A model generated the notes under the pieces. That model did no database searches, was not told the origin of the DNA, and saw only the letters and a list, made by a program, of their open reading frames with translations. From the NCBI GenBank assembly GCA_049295655.1, contig JBAQRB010000316.1, positions 1 through 22,470 on the forward strand: a stretch of 22,470 nucleotides of DNA. Reading direction: 5' to 3'. Positions 1 to 8,799 of this stretch are shown here, piece by piece; position 1 is the first letter of the stretch; each line of letters begins with the position of its first letter. The translations under genes and the position numbers were made by a program. The stretch comes from CAJBIL01 sp049295655. Lineage in GTDB: Bacteria; Pseudomonadota; Gammaproteobacteria; Burkholderiales; Rhodocyclaceae.

Positions 1-1
1 G

Positions 2-358
2 AACCGTTCCGAACTGCGCGAGGTGGTCGGGCGCTGGCAGGACGACGCCGAACTCGCCCGCAAGGCCGAGGCGCTGCGCAGCGAACTGGGCCTCGAAGCC
101 CTGCTCGTGACGCGCAGCGAGGAGGGGATGACGCTGTTTCACGCCGGCGGCGTCGCGCACGAGAAGGCCGTCGCGCGCGAAGTGTTCGACGTCTCGGGTG
201 CCGGCGATACGGTGATCGCCACCCTGGCCGTGATGCTCGCGCACGGCGCGGCCTGGGCCGAAGCGATCCACGTCGCCAACGTCGCGGCCGGCGTGGTGGT
301 CGGCAAGCTCGGCACGGCGGTCGTGACGCGCGACGAACTGGCCGCGGCGTTGCAGTAA
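2..358 (+). CDS. hldA: D-glycero-beta-D-manno-heptose-7-phosphate kinase, 3' part
   Basis: This is the C-terminal part of a PfkB/ribokinase-family sugar kinase; the 5' end lies outside the window and the reading frame is open from base 2. The opening residues NRSELREVVGRW and the later DVSGAGDTVIATLA (the family's GAGD motif with the catalytic Asp) match the kinase half of HldE/RfaE, which phosphorylates heptose-7-phosphate on the way to ADP-heptose for LPS. The protein stops right after GKLGTAVVTRDELAAALQ. In enterobacterial HldE a cytidylyl/adenylyltransferase domain would follow, so this is the stand-alone kinase form (HldA/RfaE1), and the adenylyltransferase (HldC/RfaE2) must be encoded elsewhere. 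hldD follows after 25 bases, which supports the pathway call. Confidence 0.9.
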   Translation, partial: NRSELREVVGRWQDDAELARKAEALRSELGLEALLVTRSEEGMTLFHAGGVAHEKAVAREVFDVSGAGDTVIATLAVMLAHGAAWAEAIHVANVAAGVVVGKLGTAVVTRDELAAALQ

Positions 359-383
359 GCGCTAATTCATTCGGGATAAGACC

Positions 384-1388
384 ATGTACACAATCGTTAC
401 CGGTGCGGCCGGCTTCATCGGCGCCAACCTCGTCAAGTCGCTCAACGCGCGCGGCGTGACCAGGATCATCGCCGTCGACAATCTGAGCCGCGCCGACAAG
501 TTCAGGAATCTCGTCGATTGCGAGATCGCCGACTACATCGACAAGAACGAATTCCTCGAACGCCTGCTGGCCGGCGATTTCGACGGCGACGTCGATGCCA
601 TCCTGCACGAGGGCGCCTGCTCCGACACGATGGAGACCGACGGCCGCTACATGATGGAGAACAACTACCGCTATTCGCTCGCGCTGCTCGACTGGTGTCT
701 CGACCAGGAAGTGCAGCTGCTCTACGCATCGAGCGCGGCGACCTACGGCGGCAGCAGCGTGTTCAAGGAAGAGCGGCAGTACGAGGCGCCGCTCAACGTC
801 TATGGCTATTCCAAGTTCCTGTTCGACCAGATCGTCCGCCAGCGCCTGGCCGAGGTCGGCTCGTTCCATTCGCAGGTCGTCGGCTTCCGCTACTTCAACG
901 TCTATGGCCCGCGCGAATCGCACAAGGGGCGCATGGCGTCGGTCGCTTTCCACCACTACAACCAGTTCCGCGCCGACGGCAAGGTCAAGCTCTTCGAGGG
1001 CTGCGACGGCTACGCCAACGGCGAGCAGCAGCGTGATTTCGTCTATGTCGGCGACGTCGCCAGGGTCAACCTGCACTTCCTCGACCACCCCGAGCAGTCG
1101 GGAATCTTCAACCTCGGCACCGGCCGCGCGCAGAGTTTCAACGACGTCGCCGTGGCCAGCGTCAACGGCTGCCGCGCGCTGGCCGGCGAGGCGGCGCTGC
1201 CGCTCGACGCTCTCCTGCAGCAGGGGCTGATCGAATACATTCCGTTCCCCGAAGCGCTGAAGGGCAAGTACCAGAGCTTCACGCAGGCCGACCTCACGAA
1301 GCTGCGCGCCGCCGGTTACGACGCGCCGTTCGCCAGCGTCGAAGAGGGCGTCCAGCAGTACGTTCAATGGCTTGCCGCCCGTGGCTAA
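384..1388 (+). CDS. hldD: ADP-L-glycero-D-manno-heptose 6-epimerase
   Basis: This 334-residue enzyme is an extended short-chain dehydrogenase that epimerises ADP-D,D-heptose to ADP-L,D-heptose, the precursor of inner-core LPS heptose. The NADP-binding glycine motif GAAGFIG is at residues 7-13, a Ser in ASSAATYGG at about 116, and the catalytic Tyr140-x3-Lys144 in YGYSK, the same numbering as the E. coli enzyme. The length is normal for the family. The ATG at 384 is preceded by GGATAAG, a reasonable ribosome binding site. It follows the heptose kinase on the same strand, and its last codons overlap the start of cysM, so the genes are probably co-transcribed and translationally coupled. Confidence 0.95.
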   Translation: MYTIVTGAAGFIGANLVKSLNARGVTRIIAVDNLSRADKFRNLVDCEIADYIDKNEFLERLLAGDFDGDVDAILHEGACSDTMETDGRYMMENNYRYSLALLDWCLDQEVQLLYASSAATYGGSSVFKEERQYEAPLNVYGYSKFLFDQIVRQRLAEVGSFHSQVVGFRYFNVYGPRESHKGRMASVAFHHYNQFRADGKVKLFEGCDGYANGEQQRDFVYVGDVARVNLHFLDHPEQSGIFNLGTGRAQSFNDVAVASVNGCRALAGEAALPLDALLQQGLIEYIPFPEALKGKYQSFTQADLTKLRAAGYDAPFASVEEGVQQYVQWLAARG

Positions 1389-2292
1389 GCCGGTCTACAA
1401 GACGCTCGAGGACTACGTCGGCGGCACGCCGCTGGTTCGCCTGCAGCGCCTGCCCGGCGCCGCCGTTGAGGCGCGCGGTAACGTCGTTCTGGTCAAGCTC
1501 GAGGGCAACAACCCGGCCGGATCGGTCAAGGACCGGCCGGCGCTGTCGATGATCGCGCGCGCCGAGCAGCGCGGCGAGATCAGGCCGGGCGACACGCTGA
1601 TCGAGTCGACTTCGGGCAATACCGGCATCGCGCTGGCGATGGCCGCGGCGATTCGCGGCTACCGCCTGATCCTCGTGATGCCCGAGAACCAGAGCATCGA
1701 GCGCCGGCAGACGATGCGCGCCTACGGCGCCGAGCTGGTGCTCACGCCGAAAGACGGCGGCATGGAACTGGCGCGCGACGTCGCCGACCGGATGCGCGAC
1801 GAGGGGCGCGGCATCATCCTCGACCAGTTCGCCAACCCGGACAATCCGCAGGCGCACTACGAGGGCACCGGGCCGGAGCTGTGGCGCGAGACCGAAGGGC
1901 GAATCACGCATTTCGTCAGCAGCATGGGAACGACCGGAACGATCATGGGCGTCTCGCGCTACCTCAAGGAGCAGAATCCGGCGATCTGCATCGTCGGCTG
2001 CCAGCCCGAGGAAGGCTCGCAGATCCCGGGAATCCGCAAGTGGCCGGAAGCCTACCTGCCGAAGATCTTCGACCGCTCGCGCATCGACCGCGTCGAGTCG
2101 GTTTCTCAGGCCGAGGCCGAGGAAGTCACCCGCCGTCTGGCGCGCGAGGAAGGCATTTTTGCCGGCATCTCGTCGGGCGGCGCGCTGGCGGTGGCCCTGC
2201 GCCTGGCCGGCGAACTCGAGAACGCGACCATCGTCAGCGTCGTCTGCGACCGCGGCGACCGCTACCTGTCCACCGGCGTTTTTCCCGCCTGA
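1381..2292 (+). CDS. cysM: Cysteine synthase B (O-acetylserine sulfhydrylase B)
   Basis: A fold-type II PLP enzyme of about 303 residues that forms cysteine from O-acetylserine and sulfide (CysM enzymes also accept thiosulfate). The PLP lysine sits in EGNNPAGSVKDRPA (about residue 50 from this start), and the phosphate loop is STSGNTGIA. The NNPAGSVKDRPA context and the ending CDRGDRYLSTGVFPA point to CysM rather than CysK. There is no ATG near the 5' end. I chose GTG 1381, which gives MAKPVYKTLEDYVG at the usual place; TTG 1372 is an alternative that adds three residues. Either way it overlaps the hldD stop, implying coupling. Neither start has a clear Shine-Dalgarno sequence. A second cysteine synthase (cysK) lies at 8984-9916. 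Confidence 0.92.
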   Translation: MAKPVYKTLEDYVGGTPLVRLQRLPGAAVEARGNVVLVKLEGNNPAGSVKDRPALSMIARAEQRGEIRPGDTLIESTSGNTGIALAMAAAIRGYRLILVMPENQSIERRQTMRAYGAELVLTPKDGGMELARDVADRMRDEGRGIILDQFANPDNPQAHYEGTGPELWRETEGRITHFVSSMGTTGTIMGVSRYLKEQNPAICIVGCQPEEGSQIPGIRKWPEAYLPKIFDRSRIDRVESVSQAEAEEVTRRLAREEGIFAGISSGGALAVALRLAGELENATIVSVVCDRGDRYLSTGVFPA

Positions 2293-2304
2293 TCCGGCCT
2301 GCGC

Positions 2305-3090
2305 ATGAACCCCGTCCTCGTCTTCGATATCGAAACCATCCCCGACGTGCCCGGCCTGCGCCGCCTGCACGACCTCGACCCGGCGCTGTCGGATGCCGAG
2401 GTCGCCGAGCTCGCCTTCCAGCAGCGCCGCGCGCAGAACGGGACCGATTTTTTGCCGCTGCATCTGCAGCGCATCGCCGTCATCTCCTGCGCGCTGCGCG
2501 CCGGCAAGGATTTTCGCGTCTGGTCGCTCGCCGAGCCCGAGCAGGGCGAGGCCGAGATCATCCAGCGCTTCTTCGACGGCGTCGAGAAATTCACGCCGCA
2601 GATCGTTTCCTGGAACGGCGGCGGTTTCGACCTGCCGGTGCTGCACTACCGCGGACTGATCCACGGCGTCGTCGCGCCGCGCTACTGGGATCTCGGCGAC
2701 GGCGATTACGCCGACAGCCGCGACTTCAAGTGGAACAACTACATCAGCCGCTACCATTCACGCCACCTCGACCTGATGGACCTGCTGGCGATGTACCAGC
2801 CGCGCGCCAGCGCGCCGCTCGACGATCTGGCCAAGCTGATCGGCTTTCCCGGCAAGCTCGGCATGGACGGCAGCAAGGTCTGGGATGCCTGGCAGGCCGG
2901 CCAGGTCGCCGAAATCCGCGATTACTGCGAAACCGACGTGGTCAATACCTACCTCGTTTCGCTGCGTTTCCGCCTGATGCGCGGCGAGTTGTCGCGCGCC
3001 GGGTACGACGAGGAAATCGCCTTCGTCCGTGGCGAGTTGCAGCAGCTCGACAAGCCGCACTGGCACGAATTCCTGTCCGCCTGGCAGTAG
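2305..3090 (+). CDS. Predicted 3'-5' exonuclease, PolB-like proofreading domain family
   Basis: A 261-residue stand-alone exonuclease domain resembling the proofreading domain of family B DNA polymerases (PF10108-type). All three DEDDy motifs are visible: VFDIETIPD with Asp8 and Glu10 (Exo I), WNGGGFDLPVL with Asp109 (Exo II), and DYCETDVVNTYLV with Tyr207 and Asp211 (Exo III). No polymerase domain is present, which is normal for the family. The biological substrate is not known to me. It starts 12 bases after cysM, in line with the hldA-hldD-cysM order, so it is probably the last gene of that transcription unit. It ends about 21 bases from the convergent antiporter gene, and no terminator hairpin was seen in that gap. 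Confidence 0.85.
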   Translation: MNPVLVFDIETIPDVPGLRRLHDLDPALSDAEVAELAFQQRRAQNGTDFLPLHLQRIAVISCALRAGKDFRVWSLAEPEQGEAEIIQRFFDGVEKFTPQIVSWNGGGFDLPVLHYRGLIHGVVAPRYWDLGDGDYADSRDFKWNNYISRYHSRHLDLMDLLAMYQPRASAPLDDLAKLIGFPGKLGMDGSKVWDAWQAGQVAEIRDYCETDVVNTYLVSLRFRLMRGELSRAGYDEEIAFVRGELQQLDKPHWHEFLSAWQ

Positions 3091-3111
3091 GCGGGTAGCG
3101 CCGGGTCGGCC

Positions 3112-4809
3112 TTACGGCTTGGGAGCGAAGCGCTCGAGGACATGGCTCGTCATGCCCTTGGCCAGTTCTTCTTCGCCAAAGAACACCGTGCCGACCCCCT
3201 CCTTGCCGAGCAGTACCGACTCATCCTCGCTGTGTGTGCGAACGACGATCTCGATCCCCGGATTCAGCGCGCGTGCCGTATCGGCCATCTGCCGGACATT
3301 GAGCGCATCGGGCGTCGCGACGACGAGCATCGCGGCGTGCGCGATGTGCGCCTGGATCAGCACGGCCGGTTCGGCGGCGTTGCCGGAGACGGCAGCCACC
3401 CCTTTCTTGCGCAGGTCTTCAACCAGCTCGCGGTTCTGTTCAGCAACCACATAGGGGATGCCCCGGGTATCCAGCGCCGCGGCAATGCGCCGCCCCACCC
3501 GGCCGTAACCGACCAGAACGACTTGCCCCTGGAGGTATTTCCGTTCGGTGCTGACCGGCAGTTCGGCATAGGGATCCTGCCGCTGTTCCAGGCGTCGGGC
3601 CAGTGGCGAATACTTGAGCGCCCAGCGCCGGAAGGGCTGGATGGCGGCAAACAGGAAAGAGTTCAAGGCGATCGAAATCAGCGCACCGGCGAGGATCAGG
3701 CTCATGCCTTCCGCCGGCAGCAAGCCGAGCGACATGCCCAAGCCGGCCAGAATGAAGGAGAACTCGCCAATCTGCCCGAGGCTGGCAGCGACGGTTAAAG
3801 CCGTATTGAGCGGGTAGCGCAAAGCGATCACCAATGCCGCTGCCGCGAGCGATTTGCCAAGCATGATGATGGCAATCACGCCGAGCACGCGCAGGGGTTG
3901 TTCGATCAGGATCGCGGGGTTGAACAGCATGCCGACCGAAACGAAAAACAGCACCGAGAAGGCGTCGCGCAGCGGCAAGGATTCCCGCGCTGCACGGTGG
4001 CTGAACTCGGATTCGCGCATGACCGTTCCGGCAAAGAACGCGCCGAGCGCAAACGACACGCTGAACAGGGCCGCCGCGCCGTAGGCGATGCCGATGGCGC
4101 TGGCCACGACCGACAGCGTGAATAGCTCGCGCGAACCGGTGCGCGCGACCTGCCACAAGAGCCAGGGCAGCACCCGGCGCCCGACGATCAGCATCAGCGC
4201 GATGAAGGCGGAAACCCCGAGCAGCGTCTGGCCGATGGTCAGCCAAAGCGCTTTGCTCCCGGCGATCGGGGCCGTTGCACTGCCCAGCACCCCGGCCAGC
4301 GGCGGCAAGAGGACAAGAATCAGCACCGTCGCCAGGTCTTCGACCACCAGCCAGCCCACGGCGATTCGCCCGTTCATCGTTTCGAGCAGGCTCCGGGCTT
4401 CCAGCGCCTTGAGCAGCACGACGGTACTGGCGCACGAGAGCGACAGCCCGAAAATCAGCGCGCTGCCCAAACTCCAGCCCCACGACCAAGCCAGGCCCAA
4501 GCCGAGCAACGTTGCCGCAGCCATCTGCACGACGGCACCGGGAACGGCGATCCGCTTGACTGACAGCAGGTCGCTCGGCGAAAAATGGAGCCCGACACCG
4601 AACATCAGCAACATGATGCCGATTTCCGAAAGCTGCGAGGCGATATGGAGATCGGCGACGAAGCCGGGGGTCGCCGGGCCGATCAGGATGCCCGCCAGCA
4701 GGTAGCCGACCAGCGCCGGCACCTTGACCCGCTCGGCAAGGAACCCGAGGATCAGCGCAGCGCCAAAGCCCGCGGCGAGGGTGGTGATCAGGGAAATGCT
4801 GTGATCCAT
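3112..4809 (-). CDS. CPA2-family monovalent cation:proton antiporter with RCK/TrkA-N domain (YbaL-like)
   Basis: A 565-residue inner-membrane protein. Residues 1 to about 400 form the Na+/H+ exchanger domain with a dozen or so hydrophobic segments, including the conserved acidic GWLVVEDLATVL segment. After a short linker, residues from about 430 form a cytoplasmic RCK/TrkA-N Rossmann domain beginning QVVLVGYGRVGRRIA (GxGxxG), which binds nucleotide and gates transport in relatives such as KefB/KefC and YbaL. The length and the ending GEEELAKGMTSHVLERF fit the YbaL subgroup. An in-frame ATG 28 codons upstream would add a basic, unhydrophobic stretch unlike the family, so I chose ATG 4809 (MDHSISLITTLAAGFG). 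Substrate (K+ or Na+) cannot be read from sequence. No ancillary KefF/KefG-like gene is adjacent. Confidence 0.9.
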   Translation of the reverse strand: MDHSISLITTLAAGFGAALILGFLAERVKVPALVGYLLAGILIGPATPGFVADLHIASQLSEIGIMLLMFGVGLHFSPSDLLSVKRIAVPGAVVQMAAATLLGLGLAWSWGWSLGSALIFGLSLSCASTVVLLKALEARSLLETMNGRIAVGWLVVEDLATVLILVLLPPLAGVLGSATAPIAGSKALWLTIGQTLLGVSAFIALMLIVGRRVLPWLLWQVARTGSRELFTLSVVASAIGIAYGAAALFSVSFALGAFFAGTVMRESEFSHRAARESLPLRDAFSVLFFVSVGMLFNPAILIEQPLRVLGVIAIIMLGKSLAAAALVIALRYPLNTALTVAASLGQIGEFSFILAGLGMSLGLLPAEGMSLILAGALISIALNSFLFAAIQPFRRWALKYSPLARRLEQRQDPYAELPVSTERKYLQGQVVLVGYGRVGRRIAAALDTRGIPYVVAEQNRELVEDLRKKGVAAVSGNAAEPAVLIQAHIAHAAMLVVATPDALNVRQMADTARALNPGIEIVVRTHSEDESVLLGKEGVGTVFFGEEELAKGMTSHVLERFAPKP

Positions 4810-5045
4810 TCGGTTTCTTTCGTGGGTCCGCCGGTTCGGCCGACGGCATGCCGGATCACGGGCGTGCTGGCCATTTCGGCGAGGGCAATCCACTTTCCCG
4901 TTGCCACGGGTCCGGCCCGTGCGGCGTGAGGGCTATTCTAACGAATTTCCTTGCTGCCGATCAGCACCCCTTGCCCGGTTTGTGCAGGCCAAGAGAACGG
5001 CCGCCCTTGCTGGAGAGCGCCGGTGTCGGGGGAATCAACCGCCGG
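4810..5045. other. Intergenic gap between antiporter and TetR genes
   Basis: About 236 bases with no convincing gene; the short open frames here read as mirror frames. Both flanking genes are on the minus strand, so it should hold the antiporter promoter. The only candidate is a TAGAAT on the minus strand (plus-strand 4935-4940), without a good -35 box. No strong terminator for the TetR gene was seen. Confidence 0.4.
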
Positions 5046-5666
5046 CTAAGGCGCCAGCCTGGCCGTTCGGGTGGTCATCCCCGGCAGCAGCAAGTCGGCA
5101 ATTTCCTCGGCCAGCACCTCGGGCGGCAGTTCGCCGTCGGGCGAGTACCAGTGGACGGTCCAGTTCAGGGCACCGAACAGCAGACGGTGCAACAGGGGTT
5201 CCGTGAACGACGTTGGCGTTGCCGGCGCCAGCTGGTGCAGACATTTTTTCCAGATCGCCTCGTAGCGATCCATCAGTGCCATCACTTCCGCTCGCGCCGG
5301 GGTGGATAGCGAACGCGACTCGTAGAGCAGGGCGATCACGAAATCCCGGCTCGGCTGATCGTGCAGGAAACTTAGATGCTGGCGCATCAGGACGCGCAAG
5401 CGCTCTTCCGGCGTCAGGCGGCGCCGGGCAACCGCTTCGGCGCTGAGCAGCACCTGCTGCATGCCCTCGATGGCAACGGCATCGAGAATCTCGCGCTTGC
5501 TCTTGAAATGGCAAAAGGTGGATCCTGAAGCGATGCCGACCGTGCCTGTGATGTCGCGAATGGTCGAGGCGGCAAAGCCCTTTTCGCGAAACAGGGCGGC
5601 GGCGGCGGCGAGGATTTCTCCGCGCCGACTGCTTTCCGTGTGTTGACCGTTGCTTTTCTTTTTCAT
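5046..5666 (-). CDS. TetR/AcrR-family transcriptional regulator
   Basis: A 206-residue one-component repressor. The N-terminal helix-turn-helix is at about residues 16-62: RRGEILAAAAALFREKGFAASTIRDITGTVGIASGSTFCHFKSKREIL, including the TetR hallmark xxYxHF-type end (here TFCHFKSK). The C-terminal ligand domain contains FGALNWTVHWYSPDGELPPEVLAEEIADLLLPG, a pattern seen in TetR regulators related to KstR2 and other acyl-CoA-responsive members; an acyl-CoA-type ligand is only an inference. I chose ATG 5666 because GGGAGATGG lies just upstream; an upstream in-frame start at 5729 adds 21 residues not typical of the family. It lies between the c-di-GMP protein and the antiporter on the same strand, with gaps of 108 and 236 bases, so its target could be itself or either neighbour. 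No palindromic operator was identified. Confidence 0.9.
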   Translation of the reverse strand: MKKKSNGQHTESSRRGEILAAAAALFREKGFAASTIRDITGTVGIASGSTFCHFKSKREILDAVAIEGMQQVLLSAEAVARRRLTPEERLRVLMRQHLSFLHDQPSRDFVIALLYESRSLSTPARAEVMALMDRYEAIWKKCLHQLAPATPTSFTEPLLHRLLFGALNWTVHWYSPDGELPPEVLAEEIADLLLPGMTTRTARLAP

Positions 5667-5774
5667 CGGTCCATCTCCCGTTGGTGGGGAGTACCGGCGC
5701 TTGTCGAAACACGTCGTATCCGCCCCCACAGTAGAGGGGAATGGCGCGCAACGCTAACTATTTCGCAAGCAGGG

Positions 5775-8741
5775 TTATTGCATGCCGGGCACAAAACCGG
5801 CGATGGCTGCCGCCGGCATCGGCCGGCCATAAAGGAAGCCTTGCGCCTTGAGGCAGCCGCTGTCGATCAGGAATGCCAGTTGTTTGCAGGTTTCAACCCC
5901 TTCGGCGACGACCTCCAGCCCCAGTGCCTTGGCCAGAGCGAGCACCGCAACAACGATCGCTGCATTGCTCGGCTTGTTTTCGATGTCGAGCATGAACGAG
6001 CGATCGATCTTCAAGCGGTCGACGGCAAAGGTGCCCAGATAAGCGAGCGATGAATAGCCGGTGCCGAAATCATCGAGCGTCAGGTGCACGCCGAGGTCCT
6101 TCAGGCTGTGCAGCGTTTGCTGCACCCTCGGCGTATTGTTCATCAGGGCGCTCTCGGTCAGCTCCAGTTCCAGTCTTTCCGCCGGCAAGCCGGTATCCCG
6201 CAGCACGCGTGTCACGATGTCCAGGAACGCTGCCTGTTCAAGCTGGCGCGCCGAGACGTTGACGGCTACCCGTTCGTTGCCCTGACGCAGATTCGTCCAG
6301 CTCATCGCTTCACGGCAGGCGGCTTCGAGTACCCATTCGCCGAGCGGCAGGATCAGCCCGATTTCCTCGGCCACGGGAATGAAATCGCAAGGCTCGATCC
6401 AGCCCCGTTCCGGATGCTGCCAGCGCAACAGGGCTTCCCAGGCGATGACCCGACAACCGTCCACGTCGAACTGGGGCTGGTAGTGCAGCTGGAATTCGCC
6501 CCGCTCGAGCGCCAGCCGCATATCCGTTTCCAGCCGGTGACGGCTGCGCACTTCGTCGTTCATGCGCGATTCGAAGAACATCCAGGCGTTGCGGCCGGCC
6601 GCCTTGACCTGATACATGGCAATGTCGGCCGCCTGGAGCAGGCCGTCAAGATCGGTGCCGTCGCCCGGATACAGGCCGATGCCGATGCTCGGCGAGGTGT
6701 GCAGCAGGTGGCTGCCGGCTTCCACCGGCTGCGACAGGGCCAGCCGGATCTTTTCGGCGACCGGGACAACGTCGCGGGGGCCGCCCATTCCGGCCAGCAA
6801 AACCACAAATTCATCGCCGCCCAGGCGGGCCACCGTGTCGCCCTCGCGCACGCTGGCATTCAGGCGGCCGGCGACCTCGATCAGCAACTGGTCGCCGACC
6901 TGGTGGCCGAGGCTGTCATTGACCTGCTTGAAGCGGTCAAGGTCGATCAACAGCAGCGCGACCCCCTGGTCGCCACGGCGGGCCGACAGCAGCAGCTTGC
7001 GCATGCGGTCGTCAAGCAGGCGACGGTTGGCCAGTCCGGTCAGCGCGTCGTGGCGTGCCAGGTAGTCGATCCGTTCCTCATGCGCCTTGCGCTCGGAAAT
7101 GTCGGCGAACAAGGCGATATGGCGGGTGATGCCGTGCGGCAGGCGCACGGTATTGATGCACAACCATTTCGGGTAGATTTCGCCGTTCTTGCGACGATCC
7201 CAGATTTCGCCGTGCCAGTGGTCTTCCTCGGCCAGCGCGCGCCACATCGCGCGGTAAAAATCGGCATCGTGGCGGTCGGAACGAAGGATTCGCGGATTCT
7301 GGCCGATCACATCCTCGGGCGGGTAGCCGGTAATCAGCGTAAACGCCGGATTGACGCGCAGGATGGCGCCGTCGCCATCGGTCACCAGGATCGCCTCCGG
7401 GCTGTATTCGAAGACTTGCTCGGCCAGACGCAATTGCTCGTCGGCCTCCCACCTTGCCGTTACGTCCTGAACGGTGAGGACGATGAGCCCGCTTTCGTCG
7501 AGCGTGTGCGAGGAAACGAAGAGCGCCGGGAAAGGCGCCTCCCGGCCGGCGGAAACGATCATCGCCTCGAAGGATCGGCCATGCACCAGGCGGTCGAGCA
7601 ATCCTTCCGCCTGGCCGTCCGCCGCCGGCACCCGTCCGATGATCTCCGCCAGGGGCCGGCCGATGACTTCATGCTCGCCCAGCCCGAGCAGGGTTTGCGC
7701 TGCCGGATTGAGGAAGCGGACACGATGGGGGGGCGCATCCTCGACACCGATGACGCCTTCGCCGATCGCGTGCACGATGCGCTGGCTCATCTCGTTGGCC
7801 CGGGCAATGGCCGCCTGCACTTCGAGTGCCTTGCGCTGCGAGATATCGACCGCCATGCCAAGGAAACCTTGCAGGCGACCTTCGGCGTCGCGCACCGAAG
7901 TGACCGAGAGCAGTACCGGGAGGCGGCTGCCGTCTTTGCGGATATAGCTCCATTCGCGCTCTTCGGCCAGCCCGCGACGCGCCTTGGCGACGAAAACCTC
8001 GAAGCCGGGCAGCACCGTCCCGCCCAGCTCATCGCCCAGACTGTGCGCCCGGGCGACAACCTCGCTACGGTCGTGGATCGCCTCGGGTGTGCGGCGGCCG
8101 ACCATTTCCTCCGCCGTATAGTCCAGCATGCGTTCCGCCGCCCGGTTGAAGCTGACGATCAGGCCTGCGGGATCGGTGGCGATGATCGCCAGATTGGCGC
8201 TATCGAGCAGTGCCTGCCGCCAATCGTTGAGCGTCATCATTTTTTCGTCGTGGAGGGCGCGTTCCAGTTCGTCGCCGATCCATTGCGCCATCAGCTTGAG
8301 GAAGAGGACGTCCTCTTCCGGATGCGGGTGGTCGCCGCGCTGCCGACTGGAAAAACTCAGGGTGCCCCAAGGGGCGTCGTCGACCAGAATGCGGGCGCCG
8401 AGATAGGCTTCGAGACGGAACTCGCGGAAACAGGGATGGTGTTCCCATGCCGATCCGCTCGCACGGTCGAAGCCGACCGGGTCGGCCGATGCGATCGTGA
8501 CGCAGCAATAGGTGCGCTCGATCGGCAAGCGGTCACCCGGCAACCGCCCACCGCCGGTCGGTGCCGCAGCGACGATTTCGTAGTCGCCGTCGGCAATCCG
8601 CGCAATGCAGCCGATCTCCAGTTCGAAGGTGTGCCGGCCGAGGTCGAGGAGGGCACGGAATTTTTCGTCCATGGCCGACTGCGGGTCGGCGGTGATCGCA
8701 TAGAGAGCGGTGATGCGCTCGTAGGCAAGGGCGTGGGTCAT
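5775..8741 (-). CDS. Sensor bifunctional diguanylate cyclase/phosphodiesterase (GAF-PAS-PAS-PAS-GGDEF-EAL)
   Basis: A 988-residue cyclic-di-GMP enzyme with no clear membrane segment. A GAF-like domain covers about residues 10-165, then three PAS domains at about 172-303, 318-430 and 436-552. The GGDEF domain (about 560-720) has an intact GGDEF at 641-645 and an RxxD inhibitory site (REGD, 632-635) five residues before it. The EAL domain (about 735-985) has EAL at 769-771, NVS, ELTES, DDFGTGYSS, KIDRSF and VAEGVET, so all metal- and substrate-binding motifs are present. Both synthesis and hydrolysis of c-di-GMP are therefore possible, with the GAF/PAS array as the cytoplasmic sensor; ligands are unknown. 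The bases before ATG 8741 contain no good Shine-Dalgarno. A long plus-strand open frame across it is a mirror frame. Confidence 0.95.
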   Translation of the reverse strand: MTHALAYERITALYAITADPQSAMDEKFRALLDLGRHTFELEIGCIARIADGDYEIVAAAPTGGGRLPGDRLPIERTYCCVTIASADPVGFDRASGSAWEHHPCFREFRLEAYLGARILVDDAPWGTLSFSSRQRGDHPHPEEDVLFLKLMAQWIGDELERALHDEKMMTLNDWRQALLDSANLAIIATDPAGLIVSFNRAAERMLDYTAEEMVGRRTPEAIHDRSEVVARAHSLGDELGGTVLPGFEVFVAKARRGLAEEREWSYIRKDGSRLPVLLSVTSVRDAEGRLQGFLGMAVDISQRKALEVQAAIARANEMSQRIVHAIGEGVIGVEDAPPHRVRFLNPAAQTLLGLGEHEVIGRPLAEIIGRVPAADGQAEGLLDRLVHGRSFEAMIVSAGREAPFPALFVSSHTLDESGLIVLTVQDVTARWEADEQLRLAEQVFEYSPEAILVTDGDGAILRVNPAFTLITGYPPEDVIGQNPRILRSDRHDADFYRAMWRALAEEDHWHGEIWDRRKNGEIYPKWLCINTVRLPHGITRHIALFADISERKAHEERIDYLARHDALTGLANRRLLDDRMRKLLLSARRGDQGVALLLIDLDRFKQVNDSLGHQVGDQLLIEVAGRLNASVREGDTVARLGGDEFVVLLAGMGGPRDVVPVAEKIRLALSQPVEAGSHLLHTSPSIGIGLYPGDGTDLDGLLQAADIAMYQVKAAGRNAWMFFESRMNDEVRSRHRLETDMRLALERGEFQLHYQPQFDVDGCRVIAWEALLRWQHPERGWIEPCDFIPVAEEIGLILPLGEWVLEAACREAMSWTNLRQGNERVAVNVSARQLEQAAFLDIVTRVLRDTGLPAERLELELTESALMNNTPRVQQTLHSLKDLGVHLTLDDFGTGYSSLAYLGTFAVDRLKIDRSFMLDIENKPSNAAIVVAVLALAKALGLEVVAEGVETCKQLAFLIDSGCLKAQGFLYGRPMPAAAIAGFVPGMQ

Positions 8742-8763
8742 GAAAAGTGCGTAGGGGTTGAAT

Positions 8764-8793
8764 TTGCGGGGCGGATTTTCCCCTTTTTATAAT
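8764..8793 (+). promoter_or_regulatory. Candidate sigma-70 promoter, TTGCGG-N18-TATAAT
   Basis: A perfect -10 hexamer TATAAT (8788-8793) with TTGCGG (8764-8769) 18 bases upstream. In this GC-rich window a perfect TATAAT is uncommon; the other one seen drives tRNA-Val. It points rightward, away from the c-di-GMP gene and into the inverted-repeat element at 8818-8933, with a predicted transcription start near 8800. No protein gene lies downstream on this strand, so a non-coding transcript is the simplest reading. Chance occurrence is possible. Confidence 0.45.
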
Positions 8794-8799
8794 GTCATG

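Noticed and set aside
1294..2757. 487-codon minus-strand frame opposite cysM and the exonuclease gene
   Set aside because: Mirror frame of two well-supported genes, with no family resemblance.
6084..8792. 902-codon open frame on the plus strand opposite the GGDEF-EAL gene
   Set aside because: It is the exact mirror of a clearly recognised gene in GC-rich DNA, and its protein has no recognisable domain.
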